A stretch of 24,537 bases of DNA from Candidatus Babeliales bacterium. GTDB taxonomy: Bacteria > Babelota > Babeliae > Babelales > JABDEC01. Positions within the stretch are counted from its first letter, which is position 1, and the number at the start of each line of letters is the position of its first letter. A program made the position numbers and the translations under genes. The stretch spans positions 1 to 24,537 of the forward strand of contig JARLHJ010000028.1 of NCBI GenBank assembly GCA_031292305.1, read 5' to 3'. Positions 1 through 7,924 of this stretch are shown here, piece by piece. The notes under the pieces were generated by a model that was given only the letters and a program-made list of their open reading frames with translations, was not told the DNA's origin and ran no database searches.

Positions 1-432
1 AATAATTTAAATTTTAAAATTAAGAATGTTCCATTAGAAATTGGTTTATATACAGAACTATTAAATGATATTGCCGAACAATTTAAAGTTTATTTAGAAA
101 AAGTAGATTTTAAAGATTTACAAATACCTGTGTTGAGTAACATTACAGGTAAAGAACTTGTTAAAGATAAAAAAATCAGCAACTATGTTGTTGAACAAAT
201 TACTAGTCCGAATGATTGGGACAAAGTTTTACATAAATTTACTGATGTTGATTGTATTATAGAAGTTGGGCCTAAAGAAATTTATACTCCCCATTTAAAA
301 GAAATATATCCTGATAAAAATATATTTTCATTTACTAAAAAAGCTGATTTAGAACTTGTTAAAAATTTGTTAAAACCCGAAGAAAACACACAAACTATTA
401 ATAGCACCGAGGACGATTCAAATGCAGAATAA
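1..432 (+). CDS. fabD: Malonyl-CoA:ACP transacylase (FabD), 3' part
   Basis: Frame 1 is open from the left edge, so this is the C-terminal 143 residues of a gene that begins outside the window; the GTG at 130 is internal. The text PVLSNITG followed by a SPNDWDKVLHKF-like segment and IIEVGPKEIYTPHLK matches the C-terminal part of FabD: the conserved Asn after the small ferredoxin-like subdomain, then the EvGPg motif. FabD moves malonyl from CoA to acyl carrier protein at the start of cytosolic fatty-acid elongation. The catalytic GHSxG motif would lie upstream and cannot be seen. The gene overlaps the following acyl carrier protein gene by 11 bases, which supports translational coupling and the family call. 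The C-terminal tail after KNLLK is Glu/Asn-rich and probably disordered. Confidence 0.85.
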   Translation, partial: NNLNFKIKNVPLEIGLYTELLNDIAEQFKVYLEKVDFKDLQIPVLSNITGKELVKDKKISNYVVEQITSPNDWDKVLHKFTDVDCIIEVGPKEIYTPHLKEIYPDKNIFSFTKKADLELVKNLLKPEENTQTINSTEDDSNAE

Positions 433-664
433 CGAAATTAGCTTTAAAGTTGCAAAATTAATAGCTGAGCAATTAGAAAAAAGTGAAAAAGAAATTTCAC
501 TTGATTGTTCTTTTGATCAATTGGGTGCTGACTCGCTTGATCAAATTGAGATCTTAATGCGCACGGAAGAATTGTTTAATATTTTTATTACTGATCAAGA
601 AGCTGTTAAGATTAGATGCGCGAACGATCTTGTTAACTGCGTTCATGAACAGGTTTCTAAATAA
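422..664 (+). CDS. acpP: Acyl carrier protein
   Basis: The product is 80 residues, the usual ACP size. It is acidic and has the motif GADSLDQIE, in which Ser38 is the expected 4'-phosphopantetheine attachment site at the start of helix II. It carries acyl intermediates for the type II fatty-acid synthase in the cytosol. The ATG overlaps the end of fabD, and a GAGGA Shine-Dalgarno site lies at 409-413, 8 bases upstream and inside fabD. A fabD-acpP pair is a common fatty-acid gene order. The recognition helix after Ser38 (EILMRTEELFNIFI) lacks the most common VELVMALEEEF wording, and the residues after it are somewhat basic (AVKIRCAND). It could therefore be a specialised ACP, but the housekeeping one is the simplest reading. 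Confidence 0.9.
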   Translation: MQNNEISFKVAKLIAEQLEKSEKEISLDCSFDQLGADSLDQIEILMRTEELFNIFITDQEAVKIRCANDLVNCVHEQVSK

Positions 665-715
665 AATTAAGTAATAATTTGAAGTTGTATATAAAAAATT
701 AAATTTGAGAAAAAA

Positions 716-1258
716 ATGTTTAAAAATGTGATTATTGTTTTTTTGGTTATGAGTTATAATTTGCAAGCTTTAGAGCACGCTATTAAGCAACAAAAAATAT
801 TTAATAAAAAAGTAAATAGCGGATTAACCGCAGATGAAGAGCAGTTGAGTGCTGATGAATTATTGGATGAAGCTGCTAACTGTATAGATAATGATCTTAA
901 TAATGGATATCGAATATTAAAAGTAGTGGAAGAAACAAACAAGAGGCAAGCTTCACGTATCGATTTAATATACGGACAATTATATTATAACAACAAACTT
1001 TATAGTGATGCTTATAAAAAATTTAAGAATGTTGTTTTAAATCAACTAAGCACTAAAGAAGATTACGCCCAAGCTTGTATTTATCTGGGTGATATATTTG
1101 CTTTGGGTCAGTATGTAGCTCAAAGTGATGAATTGGCAATATGTAGTTACGAAATGGTTTTATCAATAGATTTGACTAATAATGTTAACATTCAAGCTTA
1201 CAAAGATATCGCACAAAAGAAAATTGATAAAATTAAAACCAATTCTTCCAACTCTTAA
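716..1258 (+). CDS. Exported TPR-like protein of unknown function
   Basis: This is a 180-residue protein with a probable Sec signal peptide: Lys at position 3, then a hydrophobic stretch to about residue 18 ending in an LQA-like site. The mature part is helical. Residues about 75-160 read like two or three tetratricopeptide-type helical pairs (IDLIYGQLYYNNKLYSDAYKK, then YAQACIYLGDIFALG, then AICSYEMVLSID), with the usual small residue/Tyr/Ala-Tyr spacing. TPRs bind other proteins, and no partner is evident. The C-terminus is Lys/Asn/Ser-rich. A purine-rich GAGAAAA lies just before the ATG. It starts 51 bases after acpP with no terminator between, so it may be co-transcribed; a strong hairpin follows it. 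The TPR call is by eye and moderate in confidence. Confidence 0.6.
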   Translation: MFKNVIIVFLVMSYNLQALEHAIKQQKIFNKKVNSGLTADEEQLSADELLDEAANCIDNDLNNGYRILKVVEETNKRQASRIDLIYGQLYYNNKLYSDAYKKFKNVVLNQLSTKEDYAQACIYLGDIFALGQYVAQSDELAICSYEMVLSIDLTNNVNIQAYKDIAQKKIDKIKTNSSNS

Positions 1259-1279
1259 ATAATAATTTTGTTCATAAAT

Positions 1280-1322
1280 TATAGCCGCATTAATAAGATT
1301 GTATTAATGCGGCTATAATATT
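1280..1322 (+). terminator. Rho-independent terminator after the TPR-like gene
   Basis: A perfect 16-bp inverted repeat (1280-1295 with 1302-1317) encloses a 6-base loop and contains a GCCGC core. A short T-rich stretch follows. It lies 21 bases after the stop codon of the 716-1258 gene. No other gene is seen between here and 1496. Confidence 0.75.
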
Positions 1323-1449
1323 TTGCGTAAGTTTTATTTCAAGCTGTCAAGCTAAATCAATAAACCTCTTATTAAACACTTGTTTTTTATATATTGAATT
1401 TGATACTATTAGGATATAGCTAACAAATACAGGTTTGAAAATGTATGAT

Positions 1450-1478
1450 TTGAGCTAAAATTTAGTTAAGTATATTAA
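1450..1478 (+). promoter_or_regulatory. Possible promoter of the cysteine-rich protein gene
   Basis: TTGAGC (1450-1455) is followed by TATATTAA (1471-1478). The spacing is 15 bp to TATATT or 17 bp to TATTAA. In AT-rich DNA such matches occur by chance; position just upstream of the gene and downstream of a terminator is the main support. Confidence 0.35.
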
Positions 1479-1495
1479 TAAAAAAAAGGCTAGTA

Positions 1496-2917
1496 ATGAA
1501 AAAAAATTTAATAATTTTTAGTTTATCTTTAATGCTAACAGCAAGCATGCTAAATAAAATACTAGCAAAGGCTATAGTATGCTCAAAAGGAACAACATTA
1601 ATTAATAATGTTTGCTGTAAACCCGGGCAAGTTTCTAATGGAAAGGTATGTAATAACTGCTTAGGTGGAACAGTTGCAAGTAAAGATAAAAAAACTTGTC
1701 AGTGTCCAGTAGGTAAATTATTAATTAATAAGATTTGTTGTAAAGCAGGGCAAGTTTCTAATGGAAAAGTATGCAAAACTTGCTTGCCTGGACAAGTTGC
1801 TAGTGCTGATAAAAAAACTTGTATTAAAAAACCTATCGTAGTTGCAAAGCCAGCCACAAATAAAACTAGTTTAAATAAAAGTGTAAGTACAGCTTCAGTA
1901 GCTCCACAATCAAATAAAAATGGCATTCCTGTTATAAATATTGCAAATTCAGCAACAGGAACTCCAGCTGTAAATACAGCAATTCCCGCTACAAATATTG
2001 TTGCTCCTGCAAATGTGGCAACGTCTGTTGCAACTACAGGAACTCCAGATATACAAACAGGAAGTCAATCTACAAATACAGGTACTCCAGCTATACCAAC
2101 AGCAATTCCAGCTACAAATACAGGAACTTCAGCTACACCAACAGTAACTCCAGCTACAAATACAGGATCAACATCACAAATGTTACCTACTGCAGCTGCG
2201 TTGGTAACTCCAGTAAATACTCCAGTAGCTGTTAAAAATATTGTATGTACAGGTAATTTAATTCCAGATGCTACCGGAAAAAACTGTGTCACATGTCCAG
2301 CAGGTCAGGTGACTACTGATAATATAAGTTGTGCGCCATGTACAGGTAATTCAGTTCCGGGTGCAGATGGTAAAAGCTGTGTAACATGTCCAGTAGGTCA
2401 GGTGACTACTGATAATATAAGTTGTGCGCCATGTACAGGAAATTTAATTCCAGGTTCTGATGGTAAAAGCTGTATAGCATGTCCAGCAGGTCAGGTGACT
2501 ACAGATAATATAAGTTGTGCGCCATGTACGGGTAATTTAGTTCCGGGTGCAGATGGTACAAGCTGTGTAACTTGTCCAGTAGGCCAAGTTACCACTGATA
2601 ATATTAATTGCGCACCATGTACAGGTAATCAAGTTATTAGCAGCGATGGTCAATCATGTGTAGCATGTCCAGCAGGTCAAGTCGTAATAAATGGTCAGTG
2701 TGCAGTGCCATGCCCTTCAAACTTATATTGTCCAATAGATGCATGTCCAGTCGGTCAAAAATGTTGTATTGCTGCAGGTGGGGCAAGATTAACGGCAGCA
2801 CAAATGCAAGCAGCAAGAAGAAGTTGTGTTAATGTTGATGGTACTGCAGGTAGTTATTCAGCAAGTTATACAATTAAGTGTATTCCAGAAGATTCTACAT
2901 GTTCGCCTGGAAGATAA
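1496..2917 (+). CDS. Secreted cysteine-rich repeat protein
   Basis: This is a 473-residue protein with a signal peptide (MKKN, hydrophobic to about residue 25, cut near LAKA). The mature protein has three parts. Residues about 28-113 carry two copies of a module of the form C-C-K-x-GQVSNGKVC-x-x-C. Residues about 114-245 form a low-complexity linker of repeated TP, TG, NTG and PAT words. Residues 251 to about 405 hold five tandem 31-residue units (93 bp each, starting at 2246, 2339, 2432, 2525 and 2618) with the pattern CTGN-x5-DG-x-SC-x-x-CP-x-GQVTTDN-x-x-CAP. A cysteine-rich tail follows. The spacing resembles EGF/TNFR or GCC2/GCC3 ephrin-receptor-like modules, so it is probably a disulphide-bonded surface or adhesion protein; function is not known. 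Units 1-3 are nearly identical in DNA, which points to recent duplication. Confidence 0.75.
   Translation: MKKNLIIFSLSLMLTASMLNKILAKAIVCSKGTTLINNVCCKPGQVSNGKVCNNCLGGTVASKDKKTCQCPVGKLLINKICCKAGQVSNGKVCKTCLPGQVASADKKTCIKKPIVVAKPATNKTSLNKSVSTASVAPQSNKNGIPVINIANSATGTPAVNTAIPATNIVAPANVATSVATTGTPDIQTGSQSTNTGTPAIPTAIPATNTGTSATPTVTPATNTGSTSQMLPTAAALVTPVNTPVAVKNIVCTGNLIPDATGKNCVTCPAGQVTTDNISCAPCTGNSVPGADGKSCVTCPVGQVTTDNISCAPCTGNLIPGSDGKSCIACPAGQVTTDNISCAPCTGNLVPGADGTSCVTCPVGQVTTDNINCAPCTGNQVISSDGQSCVACPAGQVVINGQCAVPCPSNLYCPIDACPVGQKCCIAAGGARLTAAQMQAARRSCVNVDGTAGSYSASYTIKCIPEDSTCSPGR
2246..2701 (+). repeat. 93-bp coding tandem repeat, five units
   Basis: Units begin at 2246, 2339, 2432, 2525 and 2618, each with TGTAC(A/G)GG; the last is shortened. 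The core GTGACTACTGATAATATAAG recurs almost unchanged in the first units. The fourth differs mainly at synonymous positions, so the protein repeat is conserved beyond DNA identity. The repeats are in frame. Confidence 0.85.
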
Positions 2918-2938
2918 TTTATATAATACAAAAGTAAA

Positions 2939-2979
2939 AACAGTCAGATTAACAATTTATTAATCTGACTGTTTTATTT
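2939..2979 (+). terminator. Rho-independent terminator after the cysteine-rich gene
   Basis: A 14-bp perfect stem (2939-2952 with 2960-2973) has a 7-base loop and is followed by a T-rich tail. It lies 21 bases after the stop of the 1496-2917 gene. Confidence 0.8.
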
Positions 2980-2993
2980 GAGTTTAGTTACAA

Positions 2994-3090
2994 TTAAAAA
3001 GAAACCTCTCCCTTGATCATAATTGTTCATCGATCAGTAGCAATTTTAATACCCATTACAGCTTGCTCAATATTTTCAAGTTGCCAATAA
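2994..3090 (-). pseudogene. Remnant of the C-terminus of an outer-membrane-family protein
   Basis: Read on the minus strand and ending at the TAA 2996-2994, the sequence gives GIKIATDR, stop, TIMIKGEVSF. The intact copy at 4571-6259 ends GNKNHAADQW AIMIKGGVSF. The Trp codon TGG has become TGA and one codon is missing, while the terminal Phe and the stop remain. Upstream of about 3090 the resemblance fades. It lies on the same strand as the four intact paralogs, on the far side of the WD40 gene, and is a dead end-piece of a fifth copy. Similarity was found by eye. Confidence 0.75.
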
Positions 3091-3154
3091 ATTAAATTTA
3101 ATATATTGTATTAATATGTAATTTTCGAGTATTCAATTTAAATTGAAAGCAATT

Positions 3155-4504
3155 ATGTTCAAAAAGTTATTATTTTTCTTATTCATAGTGTTGTCATTAA
3201 AAAGTGCACAAGAAGCGACCAGTTCATCATCAACTTATGATGTTTCTACAATTGAAAGTCGTTTTAAAGCTACAGAACACATTGTTTTTGCAAATAAGGC
3301 AAAATTAGAAGTTGTTTTAACCAATTTGAAGAAATTAATATATTATCTACCAACTGGTGACAATGGTAAATTAAACACTCTAAAAAGAAGCGCATTCAGA
3401 CAAATTATTAATAGGGTAATAGATTTAGTTTGTAATTATGAATTTCACAACGCATATAATTTATTAAATAAATTAACCTTTATCAATAATGAACGTATTT
3501 ATAAGGTTATAAATAAGACTAAAACATTACTTCAAGAGATAATAACCTGTTGTAATAATGATTTATCTAATTTGATAGAAAATAGTTCTAAAGTCTCGGG
3601 GTTTAAATTCGCGCCTGAAATTTCAGGTGTTATTTTACAATACTTACTACCGTATGCTGATGGTGAATTAAATTTTAATGACTATCCAATAAATCGATTG
3701 TGTTCCATTTATGAAATCAATCTTAATAAGTATTTGCTTCCAAAATGGATCAATAAATGTAATGAATTAAATTTTGATTTTATATACAGATATGACAATC
3801 CTCAATGTTTATCAAATGATTTTAAGAAATTTGCTTATGCAAGTTTGAATGGGATATCACTATTATCCATTCAAGAAAATACTATCTTGAATCTATATGA
3901 GCATACAAAGGAAATATATAGGCTGGTTTTTTCACCAGATGATAAATTGCTTTTTTCTTGTTCTCAAGATAAAACAATAATTGTTTGGGGTGTTGAGACT
4001 GGAGAAAAAATAAAAACCCTTGAAGGGCATACCTCTGAAGTTCTTAAAATTGCAGTATCAAGTGATAATAAATATTTAGTATCTTTAAGCCCTAACGAAG
4101 TTAAACTTTGGAATTTAGAAAATTTCTCACTGGAGCAAAATATTATTGAAAATAGTAATGATCATGATGATGTAAAATTTTCATCAGATTCAAGAACTAT
4201 TTATTTTTCTGACGATAATAAAATACTTTATTGGGATTTAGAATCTAGAACAATTACAAAAGTATTAATTTCTCCTTTTGATAGATGTATTATGAGATTA
4301 GCAATATCAAAAGATAATAAATATATTGCAGCAGGGCACTTTGAGGGTGGCATAGTTGTTTGGGATATTCAATCAGGTCAATTAATAAAACAAATTGAAA
4401 CAAATTCAGGAAATATTTATTCAGTTCAACTTTCAAGAGATGGGGAAAAAATATTTGCAACTTCAGAATATGGACAACATTTTTGGTATAATTTATACGA
4501 ATAA
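3155..4504 (+). CDS. WD40-repeat protein with a possible F-box-like segment
   Basis: The product is 449 residues from ATG 3155; a TTG at 3143 would add four residues, but GAAAG at 3145-3149 is placed for the ATG. Residues 1 to about 20 are hydrophobic, a likely signal peptide (MFKKLLFFLFIVLSLKSAQA-like). Residues about 30-145 are helical and unrecognised. Around residues 149-200, FAPEISGVILQYLLPY resembles the opening of an F-box (xPxEixxxILxYL), weakly. From residue 250 to the end there are about five WD40 repeats: FSPDDKLLFSCSQDKTIIVW, SSDNKYLVSLSPNEVKLW, KILYWDL and SKDNKYIAAGHFEGGIVVWD are typical blades. It is probably a protein-interaction scaffold, and in a host-associated bacterium possibly an effector. 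It stands alone between terminators. Confidence 0.75.
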   Translation: MFKKLLFFLFIVLSLKSAQEATSSSSTYDVSTIESRFKATEHIVFANKAKLEVVLTNLKKLIYYLPTGDNGKLNTLKRSAFRQIINRVIDLVCNYEFHNAYNLLNKLTFINNERIYKVINKTKTLLQEIITCCNNDLSNLIENSSKVSGFKFAPEISGVILQYLLPYADGELNFNDYPINRLCSIYEINLNKYLLPKWINKCNELNFDFIYRYDNPQCLSNDFKKFAYASLNGISLLSIQENTILNLYEHTKEIYRLVFSPDDKLLFSCSQDKTIIVWGVETGEKIKTLEGHTSEVLKIAVSSDNKYLVSLSPNEVKLWNLENFSLEQNIIENSNDHDDVKFSSDSRTIYFSDDNKILYWDLESRTITKVLISPFDRCIMRLAISKDNKYIAAGHFEGGIVVWDIQSGQLIKQIETNSGNIYSVQLSRDGEKIFATSEYGQHFWYNLYE

Positions 4505-4520
4505 TAATACGTTAAAAATA

Positions 4521-4556
4521 AAAAGAGAGGCCAAATTAAGCCTCTCTTTTTATTTT
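4521..4556. terminator. Bidirectional terminator between convergent genes
   Basis: An 11-bp perfect stem (4521-4531 with 4540-4550) with a loop of 8 is flanked by A-rich sequence on the left and T-rich sequence on the right. It can end both the plus-strand WD40 gene and the minus-strand gene at 4571-6259. Confidence 0.8.
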
Positions 4557-4570
4557 TAATTAACTTTTAA

Positions 4571-6259
4571 TTAAAATGAAACGCCGCCTTTGATCATAAT
4601 AGCCCATTGGTCAGCAGCATGGTTTTTATTACCAAATTCAACTTCACCTTCTAATAATACATAAGGTGCCCAAACTTCCGATTCATTCCAATTGCGTCCA
4701 ATAAAGCCAAATATTTTATTAGAAAAAGCAGATGGATTTAATGCAATTGATCTGTCGATGTCTCTGTCTGTTAAATATACAGGGGGTGTTTCTATAGCAG
4801 AACAACTGCCTATAGTTGATGCACTTTCTGATTCTCTATTATTTGCCAATGTATCACCTTTAATTGCATATTTATCGTTGTGGCTAAATGGGCAGCAACG
4901 AACATTGCAAATAGTTTCGCATTCTATTTTTTCTTTTGATCTATACCAAAAGTTCCAACCAATGCCTGACATAGAACAATTGCTATTATATTGCAGCATT
5001 AAAGCTAAGTCAGCCATTACGTCTACTATTATTTTAGTTTCACAAGCAAGTAGATTTGCAGCGCGTTGAAGGCCTAATAAAGCGCCAGTTTGATCATATT
5101 GTTTTAAAAGTAAATAAGAACTTCCCGGAGAAGTTTTACCATCTATTAAAAGACCAAATAAACGTCTTTGCTTAGATGGGAATAAGTGTGTAACAATTGA
5201 ATCAAAATATAATGAAATATTTTTATTATCACAATTACTTTGCCATAATTGGTAACCAGCTTGAACAGTTCCACCAAGTTGCCATGAATGATTTGCGCCA
5301 GCAATAGGTTCAAATAAATAATGTGCTTCTGGTGTATTTCCAGTAGGTGCTACCATATGTAAGCCTGCCGCTACAAAAGAACCCTCACCTTTATATAGAT
5401 CACAACCCAGTTCAAAATGAAAACCAGCTAATGCTGTTTTTTCGCGCTCTTTATTTACACGACCAAAGTTTAATACCGGTGCGTCACCAAATGCAATTTC
5501 TTGATTTTGTGCATTTACTTTACCAGCATATTGTGCTGTTTGATTGCCTTTAAATGCTTGTGTTAAATCTTTATATGGAACAGGTGGTTGATTATCTTCG
5601 CTTGATACTAAAAATGGTGTAAAAACCGAAGAGCCTTCTTTTATATTGCATGTGTCTTTCATATGCAAGTTCCATTTGGTATTTACTAAAGGTAAGTTAA
5701 ATCTTGTCCACAAATTAAATTCACCTAAGCAACATAAATATTCATTCCAATTGGTGTATAGATCTATATCAAAAATAACGTTTTTTATTTCGGGTTTTAA
5801 ACAAATTCCACCCTCACTTGTCGCAGTGCCTAGATGTGCATCACTAAATGCCCCACCATTAGTTGAAGTGGTTCCAAAATTGATTCCATAAATATCAAAT
5901 TCACCACATGTAGGACCGTATGACATTGGATTTTTTCCAGTGAATGAGAAAAATTCAGCAAGTTTTTTAGGATTACGTGTTTGACTGTATTGTACACTAG
6001 CAGACACTGTTCCATAAGTGCATTCGCTTTCATACTGATTAATAGTATCAATTACCCCTACCATTCTTCTTGCTACGTTGGAATCTTGTGGTCTGTAACT
6101 AAAGAAAGTTTTCCCAAAGACGTTACTGCTAGAACAATCAATATCACAACTATTGTTACAATTATTTTGTGGGTTACAGATATCATCACAAGCACTTGCT
6201 GTAACACAGTTTATAGAAAACAGACTAAGAACTATAAAACATTTATAAATTATTTGCAT
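4571..6259 (-). CDS. Outer-membrane-type paralog 1 of the array
   Basis: The product is 562 residues. It has a signal peptide (to about residue 23, ending TASA), then a cysteine-rich N-terminus (CDDICN, CNNSCDIDC), then the family block FGKTFFSYRPQDSNVARR. The rest has the alternating pattern expected of a beta-barrel: LAGFHFELGCDLYKGEG, PEAHYLFEPIAGANHSWQLG, SLYFDSIVTHLFPSKQRRLFG, SGIGWNFWYRSKEK. It ends in Phe (IMIKGGVSF), the usual C-terminal outer-membrane signal recognised by the BAM machinery. ATG 6259 has AGGA about 8 bases upstream. It follows the next paralog by only 15 bases and shares its transcript, ending at the 4521-4550 terminator. I know no experimentally assigned function; a porin or structural surface role is inference. 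Confidence 0.75.
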   Translation of the reverse strand: MQIIYKCFIVLSLFSINCVTASACDDICNPQNNCNNSCDIDCSSSNVFGKTFFSYRPQDSNVARRMVGVIDTINQYESECTYGTVSASVQYSQTRNPKKLAEFFSFTGKNPMSYGPTCGEFDIYGINFGTTSTNGGAFSDAHLGTATSEGGICLKPEIKNVIFDIDLYTNWNEYLCCLGEFNLWTRFNLPLVNTKWNLHMKDTCNIKEGSSVFTPFLVSSEDNQPPVPYKDLTQAFKGNQTAQYAGKVNAQNQEIAFGDAPVLNFGRVNKEREKTALAGFHFELGCDLYKGEGSFVAAGLHMVAPTGNTPEAHYLFEPIAGANHSWQLGGTVQAGYQLWQSNCDNKNISLYFDSIVTHLFPSKQRRLFGLLIDGKTSPGSSYLLLKQYDQTGALLGLQRAANLLACETKIIVDVMADLALMLQYNSNCSMSGIGWNFWYRSKEKIECETICNVRCCPFSHNDKYAIKGDTLANNRESESASTIGSCSAIETPPVYLTDRDIDRSIALNPSAFSNKIFGFIGRNWNESEVWAPYVLLEGEVEFGNKNHAADQWAIMIKGGVSF

Positions 6260-6274
6260 TCTATTATCCTATTT

Positions 6275-7828
6275 TTAAAATGATATTCCGGTTTTTAGTA
6301 ATAAACTCCATTGATCAGCAGCTGTATTTTTATTACCAATTTCAACTTCTGCTTGAAGTAAAACATAAGGCACGGTCTTGCAACTGTTCCAATTATATCC
6401 AACAAATCCAAATATTTTATTAGAAAATGTTGATGGATTTAAAGCAAGCGAACTATCGATATCCTTATTTGTTAAAAATACCGGGTTAGTTTCAATTGCA
6501 GAACATGTACCAATGGTTGATTTACTTTCGGTAGAATTATTATCGGATAAGCTATTGCCTTTAATTCCATATTTATCATTTCCCTTAAACGGGTTGCAAT
6601 AATCATCAGTAATAATTTCACATGATCTGCTCCAATAATTCCAACCAAGTCCGGTGCTTACGTTACATGTATCATATTGCAGCATTAAGGCTATGTCAGC
6701 CATAACGTTTGCTTTGATTTTAGATTCTATAGCTAATAAATTTGCTGCGCGTTCTAAGCCTATAATTGCCCCACTGGCATCGAATTTCTTTAAAAGTAAA
6801 TAAGAAGATCCGGCAGAAGTTTTGCCGTCTATAAACAACCCAAATAAACGTCTTTGTTTAGATGCAAATAAATGAGTAACAATAGAATCAAAATATAAAG
6901 CTAAACTTTGATCGCCAGAGCAACTTTGCCACATAGTGTAACCAGCATGGAAAGTACCACCAACTTGCCCACTCTTGTTTGCTCCACAAACTGCTTCAAA
7001 CAAAAATTGAACCTCAGGCTTTGTTCCAGTAGGTGCTACAAAATGTAAGCCTGCGCCCACAAAGCAATCTTCAGTTTTATAAAAATCATAACCTAATTCT
7101 AAATGCAAACCTGCTATTTGTGCATCGTGTCTTTTTTCAGTAATCTTGCCAAAATCTAACGCGGGTGCCGACCCGAATGGTCTGGTTATATCAAATGCAT
7201 TTCTTAAATTAATGAAAGGAACAGCTTTGCCTGTAAAGCCATCTACAGTAACCAAGTTTTTTTCAAATGGTTCTGGTGGTATTTTAAAATCTCTACAAGC
7301 TTCTTTTAGATTTAGTTCATTTCTTGAATATACAAAAGGTAATGTAAATCTTGACCATAAGCCGCAAATAAAAAAATCCCAGTTGTTGCACATATCAACA
7401 TCAACAATAACATTTTTGATAACAGGGTTTAAACAGATTGCACCAGTTGCAGTGGTTCCTAAATTTATTCCATAGATATCAAATTCATTACATGTAGGTC
7501 CGTATGACATACTTTTATTTTTATTAAACGCAAAAAATTCTGCTAATTTATTACGCTTAAAAGTCTCTTGGTATTGTAATCCTAAACTAACTAGACTGTA
7601 ACCATCGTCATAAGTTTTAGACATCTTATCAATCACACCTACCATTCTTCTTGCTACATTAGAATCTTGTGGTCTATATGAAAAGAAAGTCTTTCCAAAT
7701 ATATTCCCTTTTTTTGCACACACAGTTTGTAATGATTTGTTATTTTGCGTGCTGCAGCAGCTAGTGGCATTTAGTATATTTGCAAAAAGCATACTGATAC
7801 AAAAAACAGTTCTTAAATTTAATTTCAT
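6275..7828 (-). CDS. Outer-membrane-type paralog 2 of the array
   Basis: The product is 517 residues, the shortest of the four. A signal peptide (MKLNLRTVFCISMLFANILNA) is followed by a short Cys-containing stretch and FGKTFFSYRPQDSNVARR. Later blocks match paralog 1 closely: LHFVAPTGTKPEVQFLFE, FDSIVTHLFASKQRRLFGL, STGLGWNYW, SIALNP-like SLALNPSTFSNKIFGF. It ends in LLLKTGISF with terminal Phe. It is shorter in the loops between about residues 110 and 230, where paralogs 3 and 4 carry Ala/Thr-rich insertions; such variable loops are typical of surface-exposed barrel loops. GGGAA lies about 10 bases before ATG 7828. It is the first gene of a two-gene transcript with paralog 1. Confidence 0.75.
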   Translation of the reverse strand: MKLNLRTVFCISMLFANILNATSCCSTQNNKSLQTVCAKKGNIFGKTFFSYRPQDSNVARRMVGVIDKMSKTYDDGYSLVSLGLQYQETFKRNKLAEFFAFNKNKSMSYGPTCNEFDIYGINLGTTATGAICLNPVIKNVIVDVDMCNNWDFFICGLWSRFTLPFVYSRNELNLKEACRDFKIPPEPFEKNLVTVDGFTGKAVPFINLRNAFDITRPFGSAPALDFGKITEKRHDAQIAGLHLELGYDFYKTEDCFVGAGLHFVAPTGTKPEVQFLFEAVCGANKSGQVGGTFHAGYTMWQSCSGDQSLALYFDSIVTHLFASKQRRLFGLFIDGKTSAGSSYLLLKKFDASGAIIGLERAANLLAIESKIKANVMADIALMLQYDTCNVSTGLGWNYWSRSCEIITDDYCNPFKGNDKYGIKGNSLSDNNSTESKSTIGTCSAIETNPVFLTNKDIDSSLALNPSTFSNKIFGFVGYNWNSCKTVPYVLLQAEVEIGNKNTAADQWSLLLKTGISF

Positions 7829-7859
7829 ATTATTATTCCCAATTAAATATTTTTAACAA

Positions 7860-7887
7860 CTTATAATAATTTTAGAAATTAAGTAAA
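7860..7887 (-). promoter_or_regulatory. Possible promoter for outer-membrane paralogs 2 and 1
   Basis: On the minus strand TTTACT (7887-7882) and TATAAG (7865-7860) are separated by 16 bp, about 35 bases before ATG 7828. A similar distance is seen for the clearer promoter of paralog 3. No terminator separates paralogs 2 and 1, so it would serve both. Confidence 0.4.
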
Positions 7888-7924
7888 TGATTTTTTTATT
7901 AAAATTAAAATTTCTCGTGCACTT

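Noticed and set aside
2246-2701. Regular direct repeats that could suggest a CRISPR array
   Set aside because: The period is 93 bp with no unique spacers, and the repeats are in frame within one secreted protein.
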